Origin: Lachnospiraceae bacterium
GTDB lineage: Bacteria; Bacillota; Clostridia; Lachnospirales; Lachnospiraceae
Length of the DNA: 64,000 bases
Direction: 5' to 3'
Assembly: GCA_017620255.1 (NCBI GenBank)
Contig: JAFZQU010000028.1
Coordinates: forward strand, 248,001-312,000
Shown: positions 55,485-63,530 of the stretch, in pieces
Position numbering within the stretch: position 1 is the first letter of the stretch
Layout: each line of letters opens with the position of its first letter
Program-made: the position numbers and the translations under genes
The notes under the pieces: model-generated
What the model saw: only the letters and a program-made list of their open reading frames with translations
Told to the model about the DNA's origin: nothing
The model's database searches: none

Positions 55485-57368
55485 CTATTCCACCGTGACA
55501 CTCTTTGCCAGGTTTCTCGGCTTGTCCACATCCAGACCCTTGGCAACGCTGATATAATATGCGAGCAGCTGCAGGGGGATGATGGCGAGACTGCCGATGA
55601 AATGTTCATCGGTCCGCGGTACATAGACCGTAAAGTTCACGCTGTCTTCCACATCGTATTTCCCGTAGGACGTGATCCCCATCAGGTAAGCGCCCCTGCT
55701 CTTGCACTCGAGCATGTTGCTTAAGGTCTTTTCATACAGATCGCTCTGTGTGAGTGAACCGATCACGAGGGTTTTATCCTCGATCAGGGAGATCGTTCCG
55801 TGTTTCAGTTCTCCCGCGGCATAGGCCTCGGAATGGATATAACTGATCTCCTTCATCTTGAGCGAACCTTCCAGGCAGATCGCATAATCGATCCCGCGGC
55901 CGATAAAAAAGACATCGCGCGCGCCTGCGTACTTGGTCGCAAACCACTGGATCCGCTCCTGATTTTCAAGTACCTTCCCGATCTTATCGGGCAGTGCCAG
56001 AAGTTCCTCCAGATACTGTCCCGGATCAGATAAGGTCTCACGGGCAGCTCCCATAGCCGTCGCGATCAGGAACATGCATGCCAGTTGGCAGCTGTATGCC
56101 TTGGTCGTTGCAACGGATATCTCAGGCCCCGCCAGTGTATACATGACATGATCCGCTTCCCTTGCAATGGAACTGCCGACCACGTTGACGATCGCCAGTG
56201 TCGTGAGCCCGAGTTCCTTGGCTCTGCGAAGGGCCGCGAGAGAATCCGCTGTCTCGCCCGACTGCGAGATCAGAATGATCAGGGCGTCTTTATCCGGGTT
56301 GCTCTTGCTATAGCGGAATTCCGAAGCCAGTTCGACATGCACGCGGATCTGCGCAAATTCCTCCAGGACATATCTGGCTTCCATACCTGCATGCCAGGCG
56401 GATCCGCAGGCCACGATATAGATACAGGAAAACGAACGCAGTTCTTCATCGGTCAGGCCGGTCTCCGTCAGGCTGACCTCGCGTTCCCCGTCCGGTGTTT
56501 CTTTCGTATGGATATATTTGTGGAGCGTCTGTGCAACGGCACCGGGCTGTTCATGGATCTCTTTCATCATGAAGTGCTCAAAGCCGCCCTTCTGTGCCGC
56601 TTCCGCATCCCAGTCGATCGTTGTGATCTCTTTTTCGATCTGATCGCCGTCCAGATTGTAAAAGATCACGTTCCCGGCAGACAGTTCAGCCATCTCCATG
56701 TTGCCGATATAATAGACATTTCTGGTGTGATTTAAGATCGCCGGCACATCGGAGGATAAGAACGCTTCTTTCTCATTCACGCCGATGATCATCGGGGAAT
56801 CTTTTCTGGCCACAAAGATCTTGTCCGGATACTCTTTGAACATGACCGCAAGCGCATAGGAACCGCGCACGCGGACGATGGTCTTTGCCAGCGCGTCGAT
56901 GGGGCCGCCCTGGTATTTCTTGTAATAATAATCCACGAGTTTGATCAGGACTTCCGTATCCGTCTCCGAATAGAAACGGTAGCCGTGACGCTCCATTTTG
57001 GTTTTCAGCTCATGGAAATTCTCGATGATCCCGTTATGCACGCCGACGACATCCGATTCCACGACACCGCTTCCGGATCCCGTACAGTTGCCGGAAACAT
57101 GCGGATGCGCATTGTTCGTGCTCGGGGCGCCGTGCGTTGCCCACCTGGTATGTCCGATCCCGCAGTTGCCGGTAAGATCGCTTCCGTCCCCCGTCTTGTC
57201 GATCAGGTTCTTGATCTTCCCGGTGGATTTGACGACGATCGCAGGCTGTGCGCCGTTACGGACTGCCACACCTGCCGAATCATATCCGCGGTACTCCAGT
57301 TTTTTTAATCCTTCCAGTAAAATGGGACACGCCTGTTGGTCCCCAATATAGCCGACTATGCCACACAT
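55485..57368 (-). CDS. glmS: Glutamine-fructose-6-phosphate aminotransferase
   Basis: First step of amino-sugar synthesis for cell wall precursors. 627 residues, a little longer than the usual 600-610. N-terminal Cys nucleophile in MCGIVGYIGDQQACPILLEGL, glutaminase residues HTRWATHGAPSTNNAHPH and HNGIIENF, then two SIS isomerase domains (VACGSAWHAG, LISQSGETADSLAAL, and GRGIDYAICLEGSLKMKE), and the C-terminal DKPRNLAKSVTVE. It has its own promoter and leader. Confidence 0.98.
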   Translation of the reverse strand: MCGIVGYIGDQQACPILLEGLKKLEYRGYDSAGVAVRNGAQPAIVVKSTGKIKNLIDKTGDGSDLTGNCGIGHTRWATHGAPSTNNAHPHVSGNCTGSGSGVVESDVVGVHNGIIENFHELKTKMERHGYRFYSETDTEVLIKLVDYYYKKYQGGPIDALAKTIVRVRGSYALAVMFKEYPDKIFVARKDSPMIIGVNEKEAFLSSDVPAILNHTRNVYYIGNMEMAELSAGNVIFYNLDGDQIEKEITTIDWDAEAAQKGGFEHFMMKEIHEQPGAVAQTLHKYIHTKETPDGEREVSLTETGLTDEELRSFSCIYIVACGSAWHAGMEARYVLEEFAQIRVHVELASEFRYSKSNPDKDALIILISQSGETADSLAALRRAKELGLTTLAIVNVVGSSIAREADHVMYTLAGPEISVATTKAYSCQLACMFLIATAMGAARETLSDPGQYLEELLALPDKIGKVLENQERIQWFATKYAGARDVFFIGRGIDYAICLEGSLKMKEISYIHSEAYAAGELKHGTISLIEDKTLVIGSLTQSDLYEKTLSNMLECKSRGAYLMGITSYGKYDVEDSVNFTVYVPRTDEHFIGSLAIIPLQLLAYYISVAKGLDVDKPRNLAKSVTVE

Positions 57369-57383
57369 ATCGGTTCCTCCTTC

Positions 57384-57399
57384 ATCCGGTAAACCGGAT
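57384..57399 (-). other. Hairpin covering the glmS translation-start region
   Basis: A 7-bp perfect stem ATCCGGT/ACCGGAT with a 2-base loop, ending about 10 bases upstream of the GGAGGA ribosome binding site. It could tune translation. Confidence 0.35.
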
Positions 57400-57409
57400 C
57401 ATACATATG

Positions 57410-57451
57410 AAAAAAAGGCATGCCAAAACAGCGACAAGCGACAGTGCCTTT
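57410..57451 (-). terminator. Terminator-like hairpin in the glmS leader
   Basis: A 7-bp stem AAAGGCA/TGCCTTT (57451-57445 with 57420-57414) with a 24-base loop, followed by TTTT. It lies between the glmS -10 box and the ATG. It may terminate the upstream LuxR-regulator transcript, attenuate glmS, or both. The long loop lowers confidence. Confidence 0.4.
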
Positions 57452-57459
57452 CCTGCACG

Positions 57460-57488
57460 ATCATACCATAAAACGATCTTTTGCGCAA
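57460..57488 (-). promoter_or_regulatory. Promoter of the glmS-pheA-aro run
   Basis: TTGCGC (57488-57483), 17-base spacer, extended -10 TGGTATGAT (TATGAT at 57465-57460). It lies just after the LuxR-type regulator stop codon. Confidence 0.7.
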
Positions 57489-57506
57489 TCAGACGGGTCA
57501 GCGGTG

Positions 57507-58130
57507 CTACTCCCTGATCGCAACGCCTAAGTGTCTGGCCCTGACAGCCAGTTCGAGCCTGCTGTGATATCCTGTCTTTTGCAGCATGTTCGTGACATGC
57601 ATCTTGACGGTCTTCTCCGCGATGTTTAATTTGGCAGCGATCTCTTTGTTGGACGCGCCGCCGACCAGTTCCCGCAATATATCGATCTCACGGTCGGTAA
57701 AATCTGTGCTCGGCGCATTGCCAAGCATCACAAGGGGTGCGGATCCCGGATACACGGATTCCCCGTTCATGGTACGGTCCATGATCTCTAAGATCGGCTG
57801 CTCCTGTACTTCCTTATACCAGAAACTTTCCACACCGATCGATTTTGCCTGATCGATATAAGACAGCTCCGGCATGGATGTAACGATGATGATCTTTGTC
57901 TGCGGCCTTGTCTGTTTGATCTGTCTGGCAGCCTCTAACCCGCTCATGCCGCCCGGGATCAGAACATCCATCAGTACCAGGTCCGCGCCGTTTGCGCCGA
58001 TATAGGCGACCGCTTCTTCCGCATTGGAAAAAGCATCCGCAAGCGTATACTGCTCCGACTGTTCCACGGCGTCCGTAAACACCTGGCGGATCATTTTATA
58101 GTCCTCAGCGATCACTACTCTGTATTTCAT
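57507..58130 (-). CDS. LuxR/NarL-family response regulator
   Basis: 207 residues: receiver domain with phospho-Asp55 in LVLMDVLIP, preceded by AEDYK acidic residues, Thr in TSMPEL and Lys in WYKEV; C-terminal LuxR helix-turn-helix TDREIDILRELVGGASNKEIAAKLNIAEKTVKMHV (residues about 148-185). It would bind DNA as a dimer. It overlaps the kinase gene by four bases. Target genes are unknown; the nearest downstream promoter is that of glmS. Confidence 0.94.
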   Translation of the reverse strand: MKYRVVIAEDYKMIRQVFTDAVEQSEQYTLADAFSNAEEAVAYIGANGADLVLMDVLIPGGMSGLEAARQIKQTRPQTKIIIVTSMPELSYIDQAKSIGVESFWYKEVQEQPILEIMDRTMNGESVYPGSAPLVMLGNAPSTDFTDREIDILRELVGGASNKEIAAKLNIAEKTVKMHVTNMLQKTGYHSRLELAVRARHLGVAIRE

Positions 58131-59398
58131 GATTGGTCCTCCTTACGGCCTTTCGGAAGCGTCAAGATCAGTCTGAATCCGGGTGCCGATAAGATCTCCA
58201 TCCGGCCGCCGGCCGCTTCGATCTCCCTTCTAAGGTTTGAGAGACCGCCGTGTTCTTCCACGACATGCTCCGGTGCCTTTCCGTCATTGGTGAGCACCAG
58301 TTTGTATCCTGTCTCCTCTTCCGTCACCTTTACAAAAACACGCGTTCCTTCCGCATGCCGCAGTACATTTGTCATATGTGTGTATATCGCGGTATCGACA
58401 AGCGTGATCAGCGTATCTTCCTCGGGAAGTTTTCCGTCGATCACCAGGTCGATCCCCAGCTGCACGGCCTGCTTCTCTATGATGAAATAAGGGATCTGCC
58501 AGGATTCCGGTTCATCATTGATCAGGTAACGGATATTGCTGCGCCATACATCGAGCATTTCGTCTTTCTCAACGAGTGCCGGATCCACCAGCCAGCGTTT
58601 CGCAAGCAGCAGGCTTCTGCCGATATTGTCATGCAGTGTTTTTTTGAACTGCAACAGTTCCTTACTCATTGTCACATATTCGATGGTATCAAGCAATGAT
58701 TTTAATCTTGTATTGACCTGGCGGGCTTTTTTCTGCTGGACCTCCAGTTCCCCGGAAAGCCTGTATTCTTCCGTGATATCCGTTGCGATCAGTTCATTGA
58801 ACTTGGTACCGCCCTGTTCGATCTCATCTTTCTGGAAACTGAAGACGGTCCCGTCCGGAAGCGACACGATGGGACGTCCGTTCTCTAAGATCTCGCCTTC
58901 GATCTCGCCGGAGTAGAGCATGTCTGCAAATACCGCACCGTTCCGGAGCGGCGTATGGAGTGTCTCCTTACAGATCTTATCCATCTGCTGGTTGATGAGT
59001 TTCGGCATGCCTTCATCCAGATAATAGCAAAGTCCTGTCGGCAGTGTATCAAACGCTTCCTTGACAGAGATATCCGTCAGATTATCGCGGGTCCAGACTT
59101 CATGCAGGATCCTGAGCAAGACTGCAAGGATCGTGAGGATCCCCTCCGTGATGAGCAGCGGATAGAGTGGGATCCACGGTGTCATCAGCGTAAAGCCGGT
59201 ATGGTGATGCATCCTGCGCAGCACATAGAGAAGAACGGACGAAAACAGGAGCAGGATCGTTGCGACCCCTTTTCCGGCTTCTTTGCCGCCATAACGGAAA
59301 AAAAGAAGCATATCATAGATCAGGAGCAGGATATTGATCATATTCCATAACAGGACCAGACCGCGGATGTTGATGGCAAGAGACATGAAATCAAGCAT
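58127..59398 (-). CDS. HisKA_3-type sensor histidine kinase
   Basis: 423 residues. Membrane helices span about 5-100, then a PAS-like region, a coiled-coil DHp with LHDNIGRSLLLAKRWL (phospho-His, HDxxG variant of HisKA_3), and a HATPase domain with THMTNVLRHAEGTRV (N box) and GGLSNLRREIEAAGG (G2 box). The ATG at 59398 follows GGAGGT by five bases; a frame 12 residues longer has no site and overlaps the upstream gene more deeply. It phosphorylates the LuxR-type regulator next to it. Confidence 0.9.
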   Translation of the reverse strand: MLDFMSLAINIRGLVLLWNMINILLLIYDMLLFFRYGGKEAGKGVATILLLFSSVLLYVLRRMHHHTGFTLMTPWIPLYPLLITEGILTILAVLLRILHEVWTRDNLTDISVKEAFDTLPTGLCYYLDEGMPKLINQQMDKICKETLHTPLRNGAVFADMLYSGEIEGEILENGRPIVSLPDGTVFSFQKDEIEQGGTKFNELIATDITEEYRLSGELEVQQKKARQVNTRLKSLLDTIEYVTMSKELLQFKKTLHDNIGRSLLLAKRWLVDPALVEKDEMLDVWRSNIRYLINDEPESWQIPYFIIEKQAVQLGIDLVIDGKLPEEDTLITLVDTAIYTHMTNVLRHAEGTRVFVKVTEEETGYKLVLTNDGKAPEHVVEEHGGLSNLRREIEAAGGRMEILSAPGFRLILTLPKGRKEDQS

Positions 59399-60983
59399 AC
59401 GGCACCTCCTGCATCCCCTGTCCCGGAATGACAAGTTCCAGATAGGATTCCCCGTCTTCCTCCCACGTATTTATCCGGCCAAAACGCCTGATCCCGACGG
59501 CATCCGCATCAAAGGAAAAGTCCGTATCCACTACGATCCGCATCGCGAACGCGCTCTGTGGATCTGTGTTTTCGAATGTGACCATGCAGGCATGCATACC
59601 TGCATAGGCCTTTTCGATCACGCTCTCAAAAACGGCATAGGCATACAAAACCGCATCCGCACGCAGTTCCGATGCTTCTTCTCCGGAAAGCGTGCAGGCA
59701 CAGCCCGAAAGGGACAGATATTCAAATGATTCACGGATGGAGATACCGAGTTCGCCCGTGCGGATCATGGGGTTTTCTTCCGCGATCAGAAGAAGGTTTC
59801 CAAGGCGCTTGATATAGGTGCCAAGCACCACCGCAAACAGAAGGTTTTCACGCATCCTGTCAAGATCCGGTTCTTCCGTGAGCAGGGACTGGATCTGCAG
59901 GGCCTGTGGCCTTACGACCGTTGCGATCCTGTCATAGATCCGGTTCCTTGTCTCATATCCGATGCGTTCCCTGCGCAGTTCGTTTTCCTGGCGGATCAGG
60001 TCGTTCTCCTCTTCCACCTGTTCGGTCGTCTGCAGCAGTTCTTCATTCAGACGGTTGATCGTTGACAGGTCCTCGATCCACAGGACGGTACCGCCGCGGA
60101 CATTCTTCGTCCGCACACGGTTATCCATGCCGGTATGGGAACGGTAACCGAGAGAGGAATACATGACTTCATGCGAATGGTCATACAACAGCGCATTGAT
60201 ATGTGAATTATAGAAGACTTCCTGATAACCGGTATTCGAGGGGATCATGCCGATCCGGATCGCGCTCTCGAACCCGGCGACAAACAGAAAGGAAAACGCT
60301 TCCTGCATGTCGTAGATCTGGATGCCTGCGATCGAGGGCGAGCCGCCGCTTACAAAATAGATCAGCATTAAAAGGATCCCGGCAGTCACAAAGAATGCAG
60401 GGATATACCACTTACGTTTTGTAGTCAGAAACAGGCTGCGCCTGAAAAGAATGACAAGCGTCAGGATGCCGAGAACGATCTCGCATACCACAGTCACATA
60501 ATAAAACCAGTGATAGGTATGATGTTCGCGCGGAAAAGGCGTGATACCGAACATCTGCTGATGATAGGTATTTGTCAGGATCACGGCGCACAGGGCAAAC
60601 TGCGGGATCCAGAGGAATCTGGCGTACCTTAGCGGTCTGTCATCCTCACTTCTGCCAACGCATAACGCGACCATGAGTGCGATCATGGAAACAAGCATGA
60701 AGCAGACATGATAACCGTAACGCATATACTGTCTGATTGAGACGGAATACGGGAAGAATTCGAATCTGCACAGATGCATGACAAACATGGCGATCAGGAT
60801 CGCTGCGCCGATCAGCAGGAGCCGCCGGATCTTCCTGTGGATGATGCGGTATCTGATCGTCAGCGACCAGCCGATGATCGCTGCACAGTACAGATAGGAA
60901 GAAAGACCGGGGAGCTTATCTGTTATAGGCAGTATATTCCAGATGAACGCCAGGAATGCGGCGATCATGTAAAACAGTGTCAT
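59391..60983 (-). CDS. 7TM sensor-kinase-like protein, catalytic residues not evident
   Basis: 530 residues. Seven or eight hydrophobic helices (4-240) of the 7TM sensor type, a PAS-like segment (about 255-305), a coiled coil LNEELLQTTEQVEEENDLIRQ and a DHp-like helix (YETRNRIYDRIATVVRPQALQI) in which the expected HDxxG is replaced by YDRIATV. The C-terminal part resembles a diverged HATPase-like fold but no clear N or G box is visible. It overlaps the true kinase by eight bases. It may be a sensory partner rather than an active kinase. Confidence 0.7.
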   Translation of the reverse strand: MTLFYMIAAFLAFIWNILPITDKLPGLSSYLYCAAIIGWSLTIRYRIIHRKIRRLLLIGAAILIAMFVMHLCRFEFFPYSVSIRQYMRYGYHVCFMLVSMIALMVALCVGRSEDDRPLRYARFLWIPQFALCAVILTNTYHQQMFGITPFPREHHTYHWFYYVTVVCEIVLGILTLVILFRRSLFLTTKRKWYIPAFFVTAGILLMLIYFVSGGSPSIAGIQIYDMQEAFSFLFVAGFESAIRIGMIPSNTGYQEVFYNSHINALLYDHSHEVMYSSLGYRSHTGMDNRVRTKNVRGGTVLWIEDLSTINRLNEELLQTTEQVEEENDLIRQENELRRERIGYETRNRIYDRIATVVRPQALQIQSLLTEEPDLDRMRENLLFAVVLGTYIKRLGNLLLIAEENPMIRTGELGISIRESFEYLSLSGCACTLSGEEASELRADAVLYAYAVFESVIEKAYAGMHACMVTFENTDPQSAFAMRIVVDTDFSFDADAVGIRRFGRINTWEEDGESYLELVIPGQGMQEVPYA

Positions 60984-61041
60984 CTTGTTCCTCCGGTCCT
61001 CTTAGAGCCGTTCATAGTATCATTTTCCGATCGGGAATGGA

Positions 61042-61872
61042 TCAGTAGGCGATGATCACACCGCCCGGGTTTTCATAGGATGTGCTTAACCCCTGCGCAT
61101 CCAGGATCTCAACGTCCGTGAAGCCGAAACGTTCTTTCAGCACACGGGAGATCTTGGTGCAGAGTTTTTTGCTGTCACACTGGGTGATACGGACACGCCT
61201 GGTCAGATCCAGACCGCTCTTTTCCATGTGATAGAGCATTCTGTTGACGGCACGGTTCATACCGATCGCCTGGTCGATCTGTTTGATCTCACCCTCGTCC
61301 CCCGTGAGGACCGGCTTGATGTTCATGGTCGTTGCGACCAGCGCCTTAATGCCTTTCAGACGTCCGTTTCGTTTAAATGTCTCGAGATCATCCAGTACAA
61401 ACACTGTCGTCATGCTGTCACGGTAGTCTTCCGTTTCCGCGATGATCTCCTCAAAATTACGCCCTGCTTCTGCAAGTTCCACGATCTTTTCGTAGATCAG
61501 ATGCTCACCTGCCGCAGCGCTTAAGGAATCAAAGATATGGATCTTTGCATCCTCATGTTCTTCTTCAAACATGGTCTTTGCGAGCATGGCGCTGTTATAT
61601 ACGCCGCTCAGCTTGGAAGAGATCGTAACGACAAAGTTCACGCAGTCTTCATCAAATGCTTTGTAGAAAGCATCGGGCGAAGGACAGGCCGACTGCGGGT
61701 AGCCTTCGTCGTTTTTGATGAGTGAGATCCAGTCCTGCTGACTCCGTGATCCGTCGTCCTGATATTCCACGCCGCCGATGATGATAGCCATGGGAATGCT
61801 GACTGCATGTCCCTTCTTACGTTCATCTGCCGTAAAATCACAGCAGCTGTCACCGATCACCTGATATTTCAT
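61042..61872 (-). CDS. DegV family fatty-acid-binding protein
   Basis: 276 residues. DegV proteins bind fatty acids and may carry acyl groups for fatty acid kinase. Motifs: VIGDSCCDFTADERKK (N-terminal), SACPSPDAFYKAF, TISSKLSGVYNSAMLAK and TVFVLDDLETFKRNGRLKG, all family-typical, with FNMKPVL-like segment NIKPVLTGDEGEI. It lies 20 bases downstream of the alcohol dehydrogenase. Confidence 0.94.
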   Translation of the reverse strand: MKYQVIGDSCCDFTADERKKGHAVSIPMAIIIGGVEYQDDGSRSQQDWISLIKNDEGYPQSACPSPDAFYKAFDEDCVNFVVTISSKLSGVYNSAMLAKTMFEEEHEDAKIHIFDSLSAAAGEHLIYEKIVELAEAGRNFEEIIAETEDYRDSMTTVFVLDDLETFKRNGRLKGIKALVATTMNIKPVLTGDEGEIKQIDQAIGMNRAVNRMLYHMEKSGLDLTRRVRITQCDSKKLCTKISRVLKERFGFTDVEILDAQGLSTSYENPGGVIIAY

Positions 61873-61892
61873 AAAAACCTCCTGATAAACAT

Positions 61893-63092
61893 TTATTCCA
61901 TTACTTCATAAAAGAACCGCTTCAGTTCCCGTGCATCCATCAGTACCGGTACCGGATAGGACGGATTGGCTTCTTTTGCCGCCGTTTTCGCGAGCATCGG
62001 GATATCTTCCCTGCGTATTCCCGGTATTTTCTCAGGGATGCCGACCTTCCTGTTCAGATCGCGCAGTGCATGCAGGAACAGCTGTGCAGCCTGTGCCTCG
62101 TCCGTTTCCAGATCGCAAAGACCTGCCGCAACGGCGAGGGCTTTCAGTTGCGGATAGATCGCAGCGCCGTATGCCTCAAGGACATAAGGCAGTACCGTGG
62201 CACAGGTCTGTCCGTGCGGCAGATTATATTGCCCGCCGAGTGCATGCGCTACCGCATGCACATAGCCGACATAGGAAACCGTAAATGCGCTGCCTGCCAG
62301 ATAGGAAGCGCGCAACATGTTTCTTCTTGCTTTCAGGTCATTTCCGTTCTGATAGACTTTTTCCAGGTTATGGAAGATCAGGCGCACCGCCCGCAGGGAT
62401 TCTCTCCTGGTCTGCTTCGTTGTCGATCTTCCGATATAAGCTTCGATCGCATGCGTCAGGGCGTCGATCCCGGTTCCTGCCGTGATCCCTGCAGGAAGCG
62501 TACGCGTAACGACAGGATCGAGTACCGCATATTCGGGTATCAGCGGGAAGTCCATGATCGCATACTTGTGTCTCGTCTCATCATCCACGATCACCGCGGC
62601 CACTGTTGTCTCGGAGCCGGTTCCTGCCGTGGTCGGCACGGCAATGGTAAGCGGTGTCTTTGCATGTACCTTCAGAACACCTTTCAGCTGTGCCAGCGTC
62701 TTATCCGGCCTTGCGATCAGTACACCGACTGCTTTGGCAAGGTCCATGGAAGAACCGCCGCCAAATCCGATCAGTGCCTGGCAGTCGTGTTCGATATACA
62801 GGCCTCTGGCCTCTTCCACCTGCTGCACGGTCGGGTTGGCTGCAACGCCGTCATATACCGTCAGGAAAAATCCTTCCTCTGTAAGGATCTCCTCCAGATG
62901 TTTTGTCAGTCCGATGGTACGGATGCTCCGGTCCGTCACGAGTAGGACCCTGTTGACGGATCTTTCCTTCAAAAGATCCGGTATGTCATCCAGTGCGTGC
63001 AGGATCTCGGGGTTTCTGTACGGGAGAAACGGGATCGCGATCCTGAATCCTGTCTGATAGGCTCTGCAATAGATCTGATTGATAATATTCAT
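61893..63092 (-). CDS. Iron-containing alcohol dehydrogenase
   Basis: 399-residue group III dehydrogenase. NAD-binding GGGSSMDLAKAVGVL (with the family GGGS-x2-D), PTTAGTGSETT, metal ligands in GTGIDALTHAIEAYIG (D and H), AHALGGQYNLPHGQTCA (H, H). Substrate (short alcohol or aldehyde, or polyol) not assignable. It lies 21 bases after the ACT-domain gene. Confidence 0.94.
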   Translation of the reverse strand: MNIINQIYCRAYQTGFRIAIPFLPYRNPEILHALDDIPDLLKERSVNRVLLVTDRSIRTIGLTKHLEEILTEEGFFLTVYDGVAANPTVQQVEEARGLYIEHDCQALIGFGGGSSMDLAKAVGVLIARPDKTLAQLKGVLKVHAKTPLTIAVPTTAGTGSETTVAAVIVDDETRHKYAIMDFPLIPEYAVLDPVVTRTLPAGITAGTGIDALTHAIEAYIGRSTTKQTRRESLRAVRLIFHNLEKVYQNGNDLKARRNMLRASYLAGSAFTVSYVGYVHAVAHALGGQYNLPHGQTCATVLPYVLEAYGAAIYPQLKALAVAAGLCDLETDEAQAAQLFLHALRDLNRKVGIPEKIPGIRREDIPMLAKTAAKEANPSYPVPVLMDARELKRFFYEVME

Positions 63093-63113
63093 TCCGTATA
63101 CCAGCCTTTTCTC

Positions 63114-63518
63114 TTAAAGTACACTGTAGCCCTTCGCAGCCAGACAGCCTGCCACTTCCATGCTGTCCTGACAGTGGAATACCATGATCGGCTTGCCGGA
63201 ATCACGGTTGAAGGAAAGGTACAGATAATCCACATCTATATTGCTCTCCAGAAGCGTTGCAAGGAGTTTGTGCAGATTACCGACTTCATCCTCGATCTCC
63301 ACGCCGATCACGTCCGTCGTCCTGCAAAAATATCCTTCCGCCATCAGTGCTTCGCATGCTTTTTCCGCATCCGAAACGACCATCCGGATGATCCCGTATT
63401 CCGCACTGTCATTGGTTACGGAACCTAAGATATTGATCTCATTTTTCAGAAAGATATCCGTGATACGGCACATGGTGCCTTTTCTGTTTTCCGCATAGAT
63501 TGAAACCTGCTTGAGCAT
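63114..63518 (-). CDS. Tandem ACT-domain protein
   Basis: 134 residues made of two ACT folds: about 1-68 (MLKQVSIYAENRKGTMCRITDIF) and 70-134 (DVIGVEIEDEVGNLHKLLATLL). ACT pairs bind small ligands such as amino acids and act as sensors; there is no enzyme domain attached. It is 12 bases downstream of the chemotaxis receptor gene and 21 bases upstream of the dehydrogenase gene. Confidence 0.92.
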   Translation of the reverse strand: MLKQVSIYAENRKGTMCRITDIFLKNEINILGSVTNDSAEYGIIRMVVSDAEKACEALMAEGYFCRTTDVIGVEIEDEVGNLHKLLATLLESNIDVDYLYLSFNRDSGKPIMVFHCQDSMEVAGCLAAKGYSVL

Positions 63519-63530
63519 CTTTCACCTCTT

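Noticed and set aside
57369..57510. glmS ribozyme ahead of glmS
   Set aside because: The conserved catalytic core is not present and the leader is too short.
61020..61040. Palindrome around CCGATCGG ahead of the 7TM sensor gene as an operator
   Set aside because: Eight-base palindromes of this composition are expected by chance, and no clear promoter could be placed relative to it.
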